In this document: positions 17,086 to 25,625 of the stretch, piece after piece | Numbering within the stretch: the stretch's first letter is position 1 | Layout of the letters: every line of letters begins with the position of its first letter | The notes under the pieces: generated by a model | The model's input: the letters and a program-made list of their open reading frames with translations, nothing else | Databases searched by the model: none | What the model was told of the DNA's origin: nothing | Assembly: GCA_964389305.1 (NCBI GenBank) | Contig: CAYMEK010000010.1 | Span: forward strand, 1 to 64,000 | DNA length: 64,000 nt | Source: CAYMEK01 sp964389305 | Lineage (GTDB): Bacteria; Spirochaetota; Spirochaetia; SZUA-6; DRHE01 | Reading direction: 5' to 3' | Made by a program: the position numbers and the translations under genes

Positions 17086-18513
17086 TCAGCCGAGGAAAGC
17101 CTGGTGTATCGTCTGCAGCGCCTTCGGTTCTGCGGATTTGTCGATGACAAAGGAGATGTTGGTTTCAGAGGAACCCTGGGCTATTGCCAGGATGTTGATG
17201 CCCGCCCCGCCGAGAGCGCTGAACAGCCGGCCGGAGATGCCCGGAGTGCCGCGCATGTTCTCCCCAATTACGGCCAGAATGGCCAAGTTTTCCCGCAGGT
17301 CGAAGTTCTGGATCTGCTTGGCCCGGATCTCCTGGTCCAGCTCTTCCTGCAGGGCCTTCAGAGCCCGCCCTGATTCCTCCTGGCGAAACACCACGCAGAT
17401 GCTGTGCTCCGAAGAGGCCTGCGAGATCATGATTATGTTCACGGCGGCGCGAGCCAGCGTTGCGAAGATCCTGGCGGCGATCCCCGGGACACCGACCATT
17501 CCTCCGCCTTCGATGTTTACCAGGGCGGCCGGTTCGATGGATGCGATTCCCACGATCGCCGTTTGTCGGCGCTCGGGGTTGGAGCAGATAAGCGTGCCGG
17601 GCAGCTCCGACCGCTCCAGGCTGCGGACCCGGATAGGTATGCCCGCCTCCATGGCCGGCACCAGGGCCTGAGAATGCACCGTTCGGGCCCCGAAATAGGA
17701 CAGCTCCATGGCTTCCTGGTAGCTCAAGGCGGGTATTACGAAGGCCTGGGGAACGTAGGCCGGATCGGCGCTCATCACCCCATCCATGTCCGTCCACATC
17801 TCGATCAGCTCGGCCTTCAATGCCGCGGCGATCAACGAGGCGCTCAAGTCGCTTCCATCCTGCTGCAGCACCATTACCGCCCCTTCCTCGCTCAAGGCAA
17901 TTCCCCCGGCTACCACCGAAACGCCCTCCTCCTTGCCCACCCCGGCCCGGATCGACTCGTAGCTTTTCTGATAATCAACTCTCTCCGTTCCGCTCCACCC
18001 ACCGCGCAGCAAGATTCCCGGGCGCTCCTCGCTGCCGGCAGCCAGGCCCCGGCGTTCCAGATAGCGGCTTACCAGGATGCGGCTGATCTGCACACCGAAG
18101 CTAAGCACCAGATCCAGAGTCCTGCGAGAGCACTCCCGAAGGAGCTGCACTCCATGCAGGATGTCTTCCAGGTCGTTTAGCAGGATCTGCACCGCCGTGA
18201 TGACCCCGGACTGCTCCCGGGGACTGAACAGATGCCTGATGATTACCAGGATTCTCTCCCGCACGGCGTTGATCCGCTCCAGGTACCCGCCCTCGCCCTC
18301 CCCCGTCTGCCGGGCAGCCTCAGCCAGGGCTTCCCGCACGCCTTCCAGGGCGGAGACAACCAGCACCAGCGGCGGCCCTCCGCGAGCCGCCCCCGGAGGT
18401 TGGGAGGACGCAGAGGCGTCCGGGGAATCCACGGCCGCTGCGACTACCCCGGCCAGGGTCTCCAGGGAGCGGGCGTCCTTGAGAGCCCGCTCGGCGAAGC
18501 TAAGGATCTTCAT
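17086..18513 (-). CDS. Aspartokinase homologue with altered N-terminal ATP/aspartate motif
   Basis: The 475-residue protein has an amino-acid-kinase domain followed by two ACT domains (from about residue 325), the layout of aspartokinases. The middle motif (QQDGSDLSASLIAAALKAE, then IEMWTDMDGVMSADP and GARTVHSQALVPA) is clearly aspartokinase. The invariant KFGGTS near the start is replaced by SFAERA (residues 5-10), so the catalytic lysine and glycines are gone, and GRGGSD is QQDGSD. Operon position before thrB and thrC argues for aspartate phosphorylation or for a regulatory ACT-bearing role. Whether it is active cannot be told. The mRNA is predicted leaderless. Confidence 0.85.
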   Translation of the reverse strand: MKILSFAERALKDARSLETLAGVVAAAVDSPDASASSQPPGAARGGPPLVLVVSALEGVREALAEAARQTGEGEGGYLERINAVRERILVIIRHLFSPREQSGVITAVQILLNDLEDILHGVQLLRECSRRTLDLVLSFGVQISRILVSRYLERRGLAAGSEERPGILLRGGWSGTERVDYQKSYESIRAGVGKEEGVSVVAGGIALSEEGAVMVLQQDGSDLSASLIAAALKAELIEMWTDMDGVMSADPAYVPQAFVIPALSYQEAMELSYFGARTVHSQALVPAMEAGIPIRVRSLERSELPGTLICSNPERRQTAIVGIASIEPAALVNIEGGGMVGVPGIAARIFATLARAAVNIIMISQASSEHSICVVFRQEESGRALKALQEELDQEIRAKQIQNFDLRENLAILAVIGENMRGTPGISGRLFSALGGAGINILAIAQGSSETNISFVIDKSAEPKALQTIHQAFLG

Positions 18514-18522
18514 TGGACAGCC

Positions 18523-18552
18523 ATACTACCGGCAAACCCGCACGTGTTTCAA
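18523..18552 (-). promoter_or_regulatory. Promoter of the aspartokinase-thrB-thrC operon, -10 box 9 nt from the ATG
   Basis: On the minus strand TTGAAA (18552-18547), an 18-nt spacer and TAGTAT (18528-18523) are followed by 9 nt and the ATG at 18513. There is no Shine-Dalgarno sequence. Confidence 0.6.
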
Positions 18553-18576
18553 TCCCCGCCGCAAGAGGCCCCGGAA

Positions 18577-18611
18577 GAAAAAAGCCCGGAACGCTTGAAA
18601 GCGATCCGGGC
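18577..18611 (-). terminator. Intrinsic terminator after the secreted-protein gene
   Basis: On the minus strand GCCCGGA and TCCGGGC pair, with an inner CGCTT/AAGCG extension, followed by TTTTTT. It ends the transcript of the gene at 18653-19321 before the promoter of the aspartokinase operon. Confidence 0.9.
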
Positions 18612-18652
18612 CCTGATAACAGTACTTGTCTGGGTAGCCTTTGGAGCGGCCT

Positions 18653-19321
18653 TTAGAAGCTTTCGGGTCTGCTGATCTTGAAATCGCCGAAGCTGGCTGC
18701 CAGGCTGTTGGTCCGCACGGAGATATAGTTGCCGTTGCGAATCGCTCCCCCGAGGCTGAAGCGGTAGTAGTAGTCGGGGATCAGCGGGTCCCAGACTTTG
18801 ACCTGCCCCGTGTCGTAGTTGACGCGGACCTTGACCGGCAGGCTGTACATAGACATCCGCTCTAGATCGATGACCTCCAAACGGTCGGTCGGCAGCATGT
18901 AGCGGTCCCCCGGATGAAGCAGGTACATGTAGGAATTGGTATCGCTCTCGTAAGCCTGTCCGTATACCCCGGTCCCGCCGTAGGCCTTCGGGTCCAGGGT
19001 CAGCCAGAGCAGGAATGACCTGCCGTTGCCCCAGCTCTTCCACCCGGCCGGCTTGTCGATACCGATATGGAAGCCGAAGGCGGCGAACATATCCTCACCG
19101 CCGTCGATGTATTTGATATCAAACTCATACTGCATGATTCCATTCTGGGGAAGCTTCATATAGGCCTGAGCCATCCCCGCCTTGGTGCTCAACTGCGCCA
19201 GCCGTCCATCCTGCATCTTCCAGTCCCCGTAGGCCGCCTTCCAGGGCCCGAGGTCCTGGGAGAAGAGCAGGGCCGGCACGACTAAGAACAGAAGGCAGAG
19301 CAAAACGATCAGTCGTTTCAT
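18653..19321 (-). CDS. Secreted protein of unknown function
   Basis: The 222-residue protein has a classic signal peptide (MKRLIVLLCLLFLVVPALLFSQ), with no lipobox cysteine, so it should be periplasmic or surface released. The rest is rich in aromatic and beta-type segments (GRSFLLWLTLDP, SPYYYR-like repeats near the end) and may form a jelly-roll or LamG-like sandwich; no family is certain. It has a GGGGGAAAAG ribosome binding site, its own promoter with a palindrome just after the -10 box, and a strong terminator. It is thus a single-gene regulated unit. Confidence 0.8.
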   Translation of the reverse strand: MKRLIVLLCLLFLVVPALLFSQDLGPWKAAYGDWKMQDGRLAQLSTKAGMAQAYMKLPQNGIMQYEFDIKYIDGGEDMFAAFGFHIGIDKPAGWKSWGNGRSFLLWLTLDPKAYGGTGVYGQAYESDTNSYMYLLHPGDRYMLPTDRLEVIDLERMSMYSLPVKVRVNYDTGQVKVWDPLIPDYYYRFSLGGAIRNGNYISVRTNSLAASFGDFKISRPESF

Positions 19322-19365
19322 CCCACTTTTCCCCCTTAGACTAGGTTTTTAGTTTTTCCTTATTG

Positions 19366-19410
19366 TAAGGATACAATCCTTATGATAAATGCTATTATGT
19401 GGGAGATCAA
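19366..19410 (-). promoter_or_regulatory. Promoter plus operator-like palindrome of the secreted-protein gene
   Basis: On the minus strand TTGATC (19410-19405), a 17-nt spacer and TATCAT (19387-19382) form the promoter. TAAGGAT-3-ATCCTTA (19366-19382), a perfect 7-bp inverted repeat, overlaps the end of the -10 box and the expected transcription start, where a repressor would block initiation. Confidence 0.7.
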
Positions 19411-19419
19411 GCTTTTTTT

Positions 19420-20016
19420 TCATCTTTTGGAGCGGTAGGACAGTCCAAGGAGGTAAATTTCTCGGGATTCTGAGCGGGAAGCCGCGGGCTTGAACGCCCG
19501 GGCTCGCTGGAACAGGGACTTCATCTCCCGCAGCACTTCGCCTTCCTCGCCTCCCTGAAAAATCTTGACCGCCAGCTTTCCCCCCGGAGGAAGGACGGCG
19601 GCGGCGATTTCCAGTGCCCGGCGGGCGATGCGCAGGGAACCATGAACGTCGACCAGGCTGCTGCCGCTGGTCTGGGGGGCGGCGTCGCTCAGCACCAGAT
19701 CAAACGGTCCCAGCTCTTTAATCCTTGTTTCGACCTGCGGATCGAACAGATCACCGGGGATAAAACGATACTGCGGCCCGGCGGGGACACGGAAACGCGG
19801 TTCCTGCAGGTCGACGCCGGCCAGAAAGCCCTGCCGTCCCAGTCTCTGCAGGCAGAAGCGGCTCCAGCTTCCCGGAGCGGAGCCCAGATCGAGGATCCGC
19901 TGTCCGGGCTCCAGGAGCCGAAAGCGCTTCTGCATCTCCGCCAGCTTGAATACGGAGCGGGCCGGATATCCTTTCTGCCGGGCCAGCCTGCTGTAGTAGT
20001 CGCGATCCCGCTTCAT
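19420..20016 (-). CDS. rlmE: 23S rRNA (uridine-2552-2'-O)-methyltransferase
   Basis: The 198-residue FtsJ-type enzyme has the SAM loop LDLGSAPGSW and the K-D-K-E tetrad: Lys in SVFKLAEM, Asp in LSDAAPQTSG, Lys in LAVKIFQG and Glu in SESREIYLLG. It methylates U2552 in the ribosomal A loop at a late assembly step. It is divergent from the prenyl synthase gene. The secreted-protein gene lies downstream but has its own promoter. Confidence 0.95.
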   Translation of the reverse strand: MKRDRDYYSRLARQKGYPARSVFKLAEMQKRFRLLEPGQRILDLGSAPGSWSRFCLQRLGRQGFLAGVDLQEPRFRVPAGPQYRFIPGDLFDPQVETRIKELGPFDLVLSDAAPQTSGSSLVDVHGSLRIARRALEIAAAVLPPGGKLAVKIFQGGEEGEVLREMKSLFQRARAFKPAASRSESREIYLLGLSYRSKR

Positions 20017-20074
20017 CGAACCGGGGGCCGGCCGCCCGGAAGGAACAAAGAGCGCGGGAAAGCGGCCGCGGCTC

Positions 20075-20102
20075 TTGTGTAGCCTTCAGAATCGGGTACA
20101 CT
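20075..20102 (+). promoter_or_regulatory. Promoter of the prenyl synthase gene, -10 box 6 nt from the ATG
   Basis: TTGTGT (20075-20080), a 16-nt spacer and TACACT (20097-20102) are followed by CATAGC and the ATG at 20109. No Shine-Dalgarno sequence is present. Confidence 0.5.
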
Positions 20103-20108
20103 CATAGC

Positions 20109-21167
20109 ATGGATTCTACCTCGTTGCCCGAAACGTTGAAAGAGAAAATACAGTGCATAGAAAGCGAGCTGGCCCGCATTATGCCCGAACGAATACCTGC
20201 CGGCTGGGCGCGGCAGCAGTCGGGGAAGACCCTTGCACCGATCGACCCGCTCTCGTGGCAGAGGGTAACCGCGCCGGGCAGGGAGCTGCTGGCCCGCGGA
20301 GGCAAACGCTGGCGTCCCCTGCTTCTGTTGTTAAGCGCCGAGATGTACGGGGATTGGCGGCGGGCCCTGCCCCTGACGCCGTTGGTGGAGATCGCCCATA
20401 ACGGCAGCCTGATCGCCGACGACATCGAGGACGCCGCCCAAGAGAGGCGGGGGGGCCGGGCCGTCCACCTGGTCTACGGCCTGGATCTGGCCTTGAATGC
20501 GGGTAACCTGATGTACTTTCTGGCGGCGGGAGTGATCGACAGCGCTCCTCTTTCGGCTGGAGAGAGGCTCACCCTACACCGCTACTTCCTGCAGGACATG
20601 GTCCGCCTGCACCTGGGACAGGGTCTGGATATCCTCTGGCACCGGGATCACGAGAACATCCCCGGCGAAACCGAATACCTGGAGATGTGCCGGCTGAAGA
20701 CCGGCGGCCTGTCCCGTCTGGCGGCCCGCAGCGGAGCGATCGCCGGGGGGGCGAGGGAGGAGCAGGCGGAGAGGCTCGGGGAAATAGCCGAGGATTATGG
20801 AGCCTGCTTCCAGATCATCGACGACGTTAGAAATCTGACCACCGGGGTAAAGGGCAAGCAAAGAGGGGATGATATCATCGAGGGCAAGAAGAGCCTGCCC
20901 GTCATCCTCTATCTCCAGCGCCACCCGGAGATCAAGAGCCGCCTGGGGGAGCTGTTCCGGACCGCCGGGGGGCAGGATGCCGGGATCGCCCGGGAAGCCA
21001 TCGATGAGCTGATAGGGCTGCTGGCCCCTTCCGGCTGCCTGCAAGAGGCCAGTGAGAGGGCCTTCGCTCTGCTCGCCGAGACCCATAGACACCTGGAGCG
21101 GTCGGTGAGCCCCTCAGCCGCCAGGGATCAGCTTCAGGGACTGGTGGAGGCGCTGATAACGGGTTGA
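20109..21167 (+). CDS. Trans-isoprenyl diphosphate synthase
   Basis: The 352-residue protein has the first aspartate-rich motif DDIED in the helix IAHNGSLIADDIEDAAQ, and a second DDVRN motif in FQIIDDVRNLT. It is followed by KGKQRGDDIIEGKKSLPVI, which closes the active site. It joins isopentenyl diphosphate units to an allylic diphosphate to make FPP, GGPP or longer chains. Product length is not predictable here. ispD and ispF, which supply the precursor through the MEP pathway, are at 25.6-26.8 kb. The predicted mRNA is leaderless. Confidence 0.93.
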   Translation: MDSTSLPETLKEKIQCIESELARIMPERIPAGWARQQSGKTLAPIDPLSWQRVTAPGRELLARGGKRWRPLLLLLSAEMYGDWRRALPLTPLVEIAHNGSLIADDIEDAAQERRGGRAVHLVYGLDLALNAGNLMYFLAAGVIDSAPLSAGERLTLHRYFLQDMVRLHLGQGLDILWHRDHENIPGETEYLEMCRLKTGGLSRLAARSGAIAGGAREEQAERLGEIAEDYGACFQIIDDVRNLTTGVKGKQRGDDIIEGKKSLPVILYLQRHPEIKSRLGELFRTAGGQDAGIAREAIDELIGLLAPSGCLQEASERAFALLAETHRHLERSVSPSAARDQLQGLVEALITG

Positions 21168-21199
21168 CGTTCCAGGGCCGCCAGTCGTACTTTCAACGT

Positions 21200-21841
21200 A
21201 TGAACGAGCTGCCCATCTACAAGAGACCTCTGGCGTACCGCTACTACAACGCGACCCTGACGCTCATCATCATCAACGTAGGCCTGTTCCTGCTTACCCT
21301 GCTGTTCGGCACCCGGGTCATACGCTACCTGGCCCTGACGCCTATCCTGGTCATCCGGCAAAAAGAGATCTGGCAGGTGGTGACCTACATGTTCATCCAT
21401 GGGGGCACCTGGCACATCCTGTTCAACATGCTGGCTCTGTTCATCTTCGGCACTCCTCTGGAGCGCAGGCTGGGAAGCTCCGAGTTCCTTCTGTACTACT
21501 TTATAACCGGAGTCGGGGCCGGTCTGGCCACGCTGGTTATAAACTGGTATGCCGGTCTGGCCATGATCCCGGTGGTGGGGGCCTCCGGAGCTATCTACGG
21601 GCTGCTTTTGGCCTATGCCACCCTCTACCCCGACGCCCGGCTGTTCATCTTCGGCATTCTGCCGCTGCGCGCCCCGGTGGCGGTGCTGCTGTTCGCCGGT
21701 ATAGCGCTGGTCTCCCAGCTCACCGGCACCAACAGCGGGGTCGCCCACCTGACCCATCTGGCCGGGCTGGTATTCGGCTATCTGTATTTCCTGATTCGCA
21801 TGGGCATCAATCCCATCAAGGTGTTTTTCAGGCGCCATTAG
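21200..21841 (+). CDS. Rhomboid-family intramembrane serine protease
   Basis: The 213-residue protein has six hydrophobic segments. The catalytic serine is S129 in GASGAIYG and the histidine is H186 in HLTHLAGLVFG. The region YMFIHGGTWHILFNML is the conserved second helix with the oxyanion residues. It cleaves membrane proteins within the lipid bilayer. The ATG at 21200 (MNELPIYKRP) is chosen because the earlier TTG at 21164 overlaps the end of the prenyl synthase gene and adds an atypical extension. Confidence 0.93.
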   Translation: MNELPIYKRPLAYRYYNATLTLIIINVGLFLLTLLFGTRVIRYLALTPILVIRQKEIWQVVTYMFIHGGTWHILFNMLALFIFGTPLERRLGSSEFLLYYFITGVGAGLATLVINWYAGLAMIPVVGASGAIYGLLLAYATLYPDARLFIFGILPLRAPVAVLLFAGIALVSQLTGTNSGVAHLTHLAGLVFGYLYFLIRMGINPIKVFFRRH

Positions 21842-21864
21842 AAACCTGCCGATACACTAGTCGA

Positions 21865-22533
21865 ATGCGAACCCTATTCTTCGCCCTGCTGGCCCTTTTC
21901 CTCTGGCCCCGGCCCGCCCGGGCCGAGCAGACTCAGTTGAGCCTGAGGCTCTGGTGCGAGCTGGATCCGATGGTACAGGACAGTGAAGACTATCCACTTT
22001 CCGACGAGGAGGCCAGGCGGCGCATCCTCGAGGAGGCACGCTTCCTGCTCTCCGGCATGATCTACGGCTTTGACTTCCTCTACACCCCGGCGGACGCTAG
22101 GCGAGGGATCGAAGAGGAGTTCACCCTGGCTCCGGTGGCCGAAGTGCTCTGGTCCGATCCGAACCTCAGGATCACCGACGCCTACCTTCAGGACGCCTTC
22201 CTGTTCGTAAAGATCTACTACGACCTGGAGGATTTTCAGGTCGCCCGGCGGCGCGCCTGGGCCAGCACCGCCATCACCGCGAGCACGGGGGTCGGCACAC
22301 ACAGCGTCTTCACGGACCCCGCTCCGGTGGGAAAACGCCGGGCCCTCGAAGAGGCGATGAAGCAGGCGATCCGCAATGCCCTGCGCCCCGTCCACTTCAA
22401 CCAGCCCCGAGAGATCACCGGGGAGCTGGTGATCTGGGAGCAGCCCCGGACTGTTATCCGCTCCGGCGCCTACACCACCGAGCTGACGCTGAAGCTGCGG
22501 GTGAAAGAATTGCGGCCGTATAGCCTCTTCTGA
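21865..22533 (+). CDS. Exported protein of unknown function
   Basis: The 222-residue protein has a signal peptide (MRTLFFALLALFLWPRPARA, cleavage after ARA). The mature part begins EQTQLSLRLW and contains a helix-rich half and a C-terminal beta-rich half. No catalytic motif is seen. A TACACT ends 6 nt before the ATG with no Shine-Dalgarno sequence. It lies between the rhomboid gene and an oligopeptide-binding protein, so an envelope role is likely; nothing more specific can be said. Confidence 0.75.
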   Translation: MRTLFFALLALFLWPRPARAEQTQLSLRLWCELDPMVQDSEDYPLSDEEARRRILEEARFLLSGMIYGFDFLYTPADARRGIEEEFTLAPVAEVLWSDPNLRITDAYLQDAFLFVKIYYDLEDFQVARRRAWASTAITASTGVGTHSVFTDPAPVGKRRALEEAMKQAIRNALRPVHFNQPREITGELVIWEQPRTVIRSGAYTTELTLKLRVKELRPYSLF

Positions 22534-22555
22534 CAAAAATCAGTATTGTTGCCCT

Positions 22556-24145
22556 ATGACCAGGAAAACACTGCTCCTCGCCTCGGCCCTCCTGCTCGCC
22601 GCCTCTTCTCTCCTTCCCGCCCAGGAGAAAGGCGAAGAAAAGAAGGAGCCGAGCGAGTTCGTGATCGCCTATTCACCCGTAAACCTCGTCCTGGACCCGC
22701 GCCACATCTATACCACCATGGGAGCTCAGCTTTCCACGGCCATCTATGAAGGCCTGGTGAGCTACCACCCTTTTTCCCTGGAGCCCGTCCCCGCCGTGGC
22801 TTCCCGGTGGAAGGTGAGCCCGGACCGGACCGTTTACACCTTCACCCTGCGCGAGGACGCCCGTTTCTCCAACGGGGACCCGGTCCGGGCTCAAGACTTC
22901 CGGGAGTCCTGGCTGCGCATTCTGGACCCGGAGGCCGGGGCGGAGTACTCCTTCCTGTTCGATGTGATCAAGGGCGCCCGCGAGTATCGCCTGGGTCGGG
23001 GGGAGGCGAAGGAGTTGGGTATCCGCGTAATCTCGGACACGGAGCTGGAGGTGGAGCTGGAAAGGCCGGCCAGCCACTTCCTCAAGCTGCTCTGCCATAT
23101 GACCTTCGCGCCCATTCATCCCAGCTACCGAAGCAGGGAGAATTGGGACCGGGAGGCCACCCTCATCGGCAACGGTCCCTTCTACATCCACGACCGTAGC
23201 CCGCAAGAGCTGGTGCTGAAAAAAAACGGCCTGTACTGGGATGCCGGACGGGTCGAGCTGGAAACTCTGCGGGTTCGCTTCATGGAAGATCCGGGGGCTG
23301 TCAGCCAGGCCTTCAACCAGGCAGAGGTACACTGGGCGCATAATTGGGATACCCAACTTCTACTGGACCGTACCAAGATCGTGTTCAATCCTCTGTTCGC
23401 CACCAGCTACTTTTTCTTCGTCTGCAGCGGTAAGCCCTGGAGCGACCAGCGGGTAAGGCGGGCCCTGGCTCTGCTGGTTCCCTGGGATGAGGTTCGCAAC
23501 GAAGAACAGACTCTTCTTCCCACCAGCCACCTGATTCCTTCCATCCCCGGCTACCCGGAGGTGAAGGGCATCGAGGCTCCAGACCGCCGGGAAGCCTTGC
23601 GTCTGCTCGAGCAGGCCGGGTATCCCGGCGGCGCGGGACTGCCTGCTGTCAAGTTCAAGGTTCCCAGCGACTCGGAGAGCAGGCGGGTCTCCGAGCTCAT
23701 GGCTCAACGGTGGAAGGAGGAGCTGGACCTGGAGGTAAGCTTCGAGAGCTATTCCTTCGACGCCTATCTCACGGAAGTCAAGAAGGGTGATTTTACCCTC
23801 GGAGCAGGTACCTGGATCGGGGACTACGCCGACCCCCTGACCTTCCTGCAGATGTGGACGAGGGATAGCAACCTCAACGACGCCCGCTTCGCCGACCAGG
23901 AGTTCGACTCCCTGATAGACGAATCCATGGGCCAGGAGGGTGAGGAGCGCTATCAACAGCTCGCTCAGAGTGAACAGATACTGCTACAGGAGGCGGTGGT
24001 GCTTCCTATCAGCCACACCCCGGCATTCAACCTGATCGACCTGGATCGGGTGGAAGGCTGGTTTCCCAACGTTCTCGACATTCATCCTCTTAAGTATCTG
24101 CGCTTCCGCGACCAGAGTGTGCCTCCGGGAGTTGTCCGGCGCTAG
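22556..24145 (+). CDS. Oligopeptide ABC transporter substrate-binding protein (SBP family 5)
   Basis: The 529-residue protein has a signal peptide (cleavage near residue 23 after LPAQ) without a lipobox cysteine. The SBP_bac_5 features are present: YEGLVSYHPFSLEPVPAVASRW, YTFTLREDARFSNGDPVRAQD, and IGNGPFYI. It resembles OppA, which binds peptides in the periplasm. No permease or ATPase genes are adjacent, so the transporter is elsewhere or the protein serves several systems. Confidence 0.92.
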   Translation: MTRKTLLLASALLLAASSLLPAQEKGEEKKEPSEFVIAYSPVNLVLDPRHIYTTMGAQLSTAIYEGLVSYHPFSLEPVPAVASRWKVSPDRTVYTFTLREDARFSNGDPVRAQDFRESWLRILDPEAGAEYSFLFDVIKGAREYRLGRGEAKELGIRVISDTELEVELERPASHFLKLLCHMTFAPIHPSYRSRENWDREATLIGNGPFYIHDRSPQELVLKKNGLYWDAGRVELETLRVRFMEDPGAVSQAFNQAEVHWAHNWDTQLLLDRTKIVFNPLFATSYFFFVCSGKPWSDQRVRRALALLVPWDEVRNEEQTLLPTSHLIPSIPGYPEVKGIEAPDRREALRLLEQAGYPGGAGLPAVKFKVPSDSESRRVSELMAQRWKEELDLEVSFESYSFDAYLTEVKKGDFTLGAGTWIGDYADPLTFLQMWTRDSNLNDARFADQEFDSLIDESMGQEGEERYQQLAQSEQILLQEAVVLPISHTPAFNLIDLDRVEGWFPNVLDIHPLKYLRFRDQSVPPGVVRR

Positions 24146-24150
24146 ATCCA

Positions 24151-24855
24151 TCAACGAGCCCCGCGGTCGGAGCGGCGGCCGGCCAGCCGCTCCAACAGAG
24201 CATGGATTTTGTCGCGAAACACAAACCCTATCACGAACAGAACCGCCGCCCCGAACAGAATCGTCCCTGCCAGGATCCAGCGCCGCTCTGCCGCCGCATC
24301 TCCGATCAGAGCGCTACCGATGATTCCGGGAAGGCGGCCCAGAGTCGAAAAGCCCAGAAAAACCGGCAGCCGCAGCGCCGAAAGACCGCCGACGTAGCAG
24401 AGAACATCCTTGGGGATTCCGGGTATCAGAAAGAAAAGAAAAAAGGACAGCCTGGCCCTCGGAGAGTTGGCGATAGCCCGTACCCGCTCCACACTCTCGC
24501 GCTTGAACAGGGCGTTCACGAAAGGAAGGCCGAGCGCCCGGGAAATGCTGAAATTAAAGGTTGCTCCCAGAGTGATTCCTACCAGGGAAAGCAGCGTTCC
24601 CAGCCACAGGCCGAACAGGTATCCGCCGACCACCTGCGGAATTTCACCCGGGAGGAAAAATACCACCACCTGCAAGGCCTGGACCGCCACGAAGACCAGA
24701 GGAGCCACAACTCCGGTAGCCCGGATCCACTCCCGCAGGCTCTGGGGGGAGCCGAACAGCTCCAATAACTGCCGCCGGAACAACAGGGCAAAGACCAGCA
24801 GAGCCGCGAAAAGCGCAGGAAAGGCTACCAGGGAAAGCACTTTGGAGGCTTTCAT
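24151..24855 (-). CDS. TVP38/TMEM64-family (DedA-like) membrane protein
   Basis: The 234-residue inner-membrane protein has the VTT-domain pattern: FFLPGEIPQVVGGYLFG, then GATFNFSISRALG, and later FFLFFLIPGIPKDVLCYVGGL. These re-entrant, glycine/proline-rich loops mark the family, linked to lipid scrambling and membrane homeostasis. The ATG at 24855 is preferred to a TTG 21 nt earlier. It is convergent with the substrate-binding protein gene and divergent from carD. Confidence 0.88.
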   Translation of the reverse strand: MKASKVLSLVAFPALFAALLVFALLFRRQLLELFGSPQSLREWIRATGVVAPLVFVAVQALQVVVFFLPGEIPQVVGGYLFGLWLGTLLSLVGITLGATFNFSISRALGLPFVNALFKRESVERVRAIANSPRARLSFFLFFLIPGIPKDVLCYVGGLSALRLPVFLGFSTLGRLPGIIGSALIGDAAAERRWILAGTILFGAAVLFVIGFVFRDKIHALLERLAGRRSDRGAR

Positions 24856-24887
24856 GATTCTCCGGATGGTACACAATTCCTCAACCT

Positions 24888-24917
24888 TTGACTACGTAGA
24901 GCGTTTTTTAGTATAAT
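24888..24917 (+). promoter_or_regulatory. Promoter of carD, -10 box 9 nt from the ATG
   Basis: TTGACT (24888-24893), an 18-nt spacer and a perfect TATAAT (24912-24917) are followed by 9 nt and the ATG at 24927. The transcription start would fall within a few bases of the ATG, and there is no Shine-Dalgarno sequence. Confidence 0.75.
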
Positions 24918-24926
24918 TTACCCGTA

Positions 24927-25625
24927 ATGGCAGCACCTTCGAAGAAAACCTCCCGGAAAAAAGCGCCGAAGAGTCCTGAAACCAAGTCCAAAACGACCAA
25001 GAACCGTGCTTCGGCCGTAAGCCGGGAAAAAAAGAAAACCGGATCCGGTTTAAAGTCTTCCATCGGCCAGAAGGCCGCCAAAGCCGCTAAGGGATCACCC
25101 GCCCCCAGGAAAAGAGGGGCCGCCACCCGTAAGCCGAAGCTGAGATACAAACAGGGACAGGAGATCGTGTATCCCCTGCAAGGGGTTGGCCAGATCGTCT
25201 CCATCGAAGAGCGGGCCTTCCGCGCTACCAGGTTGTTGTACTACATCATCTACCTGGAGGTATCGGACATGACCATCATGGTTCCGGTGGACAAAGCAGA
25301 CGAGCTGGGCATCCGTCCGATCGTAGACAAGCGGGAAGCGAACAAGGCGCTGCGGCTGATCTCCGAAGACTACGAGCCGGTGCCCACAGACTGGAAAGCC
25401 CGCTATCAAAACAACCTCGATCTGCTGAAAAAAGGCAGCGTCTTGGACATCGCCACCGTGGTGCGCGCCCTCTATCACCGCAGCAGGATCAAAGAGCTGC
25501 CCATTTTGGAGCGCAAGCTTTACGACAGCGCGCTAAAGCTTCTCGTTGACGAAATCTCCTTCTCCCTGCAGAAGGGCAAGGAGGAGGTAGAGGAGCTTGT
25601 CCTGAGCAAGCTGAATGTGAATTGA
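24927..25625 (+). CDS. carD: CarD/CdnL-family RNA-polymerase-binding transcription factor
   Basis: The 232-residue protein has a 70-residue Lys/Ser/Ala-rich, probably disordered and DNA-binding N-terminal tail. A CarD_CdnL_TRCF domain follows (KQGQEIVYPLQGVGQI, then YYIIYLEVSDMTIMVP). The C-terminal helical domain (about residues 135-232) has the expected VVRALYHRSRIKELPILERKLYD motif. CarD binds the RNA polymerase beta subunit and stabilises open complexes at promoters. Its stop overlaps the TTG start of ispD (ATTGA). It is expressed from a strong promoter that predicts a leaderless mRNA. Confidence 0.95.
   Translation: MAAPSKKTSRKKAPKSPETKSKTTKNRASAVSREKKKTGSGLKSSIGQKAAKAAKGSPAPRKRGAATRKPKLRYKQGQEIVYPLQGVGQIVSIEERAFRATRLLYYIIYLEVSDMTIMVPVDKADELGIRPIVDKREANKALRLISEDYEPVPTDWKARYQNNLDLLKKGSVLDIATVVRALYHRSRIKELPILERKLYDSALKLLVDEISFSLQKGKEEVEELVLSKLNVN

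Noticed and set aside
21853..22555. Leaderless promoters for the exported protein (21865) and the peptide-binding protein (22556)
   Set aside because: TACACT and TATTGT lie 6 nt before each ATG, but no -35 could be found, so these are not counted.
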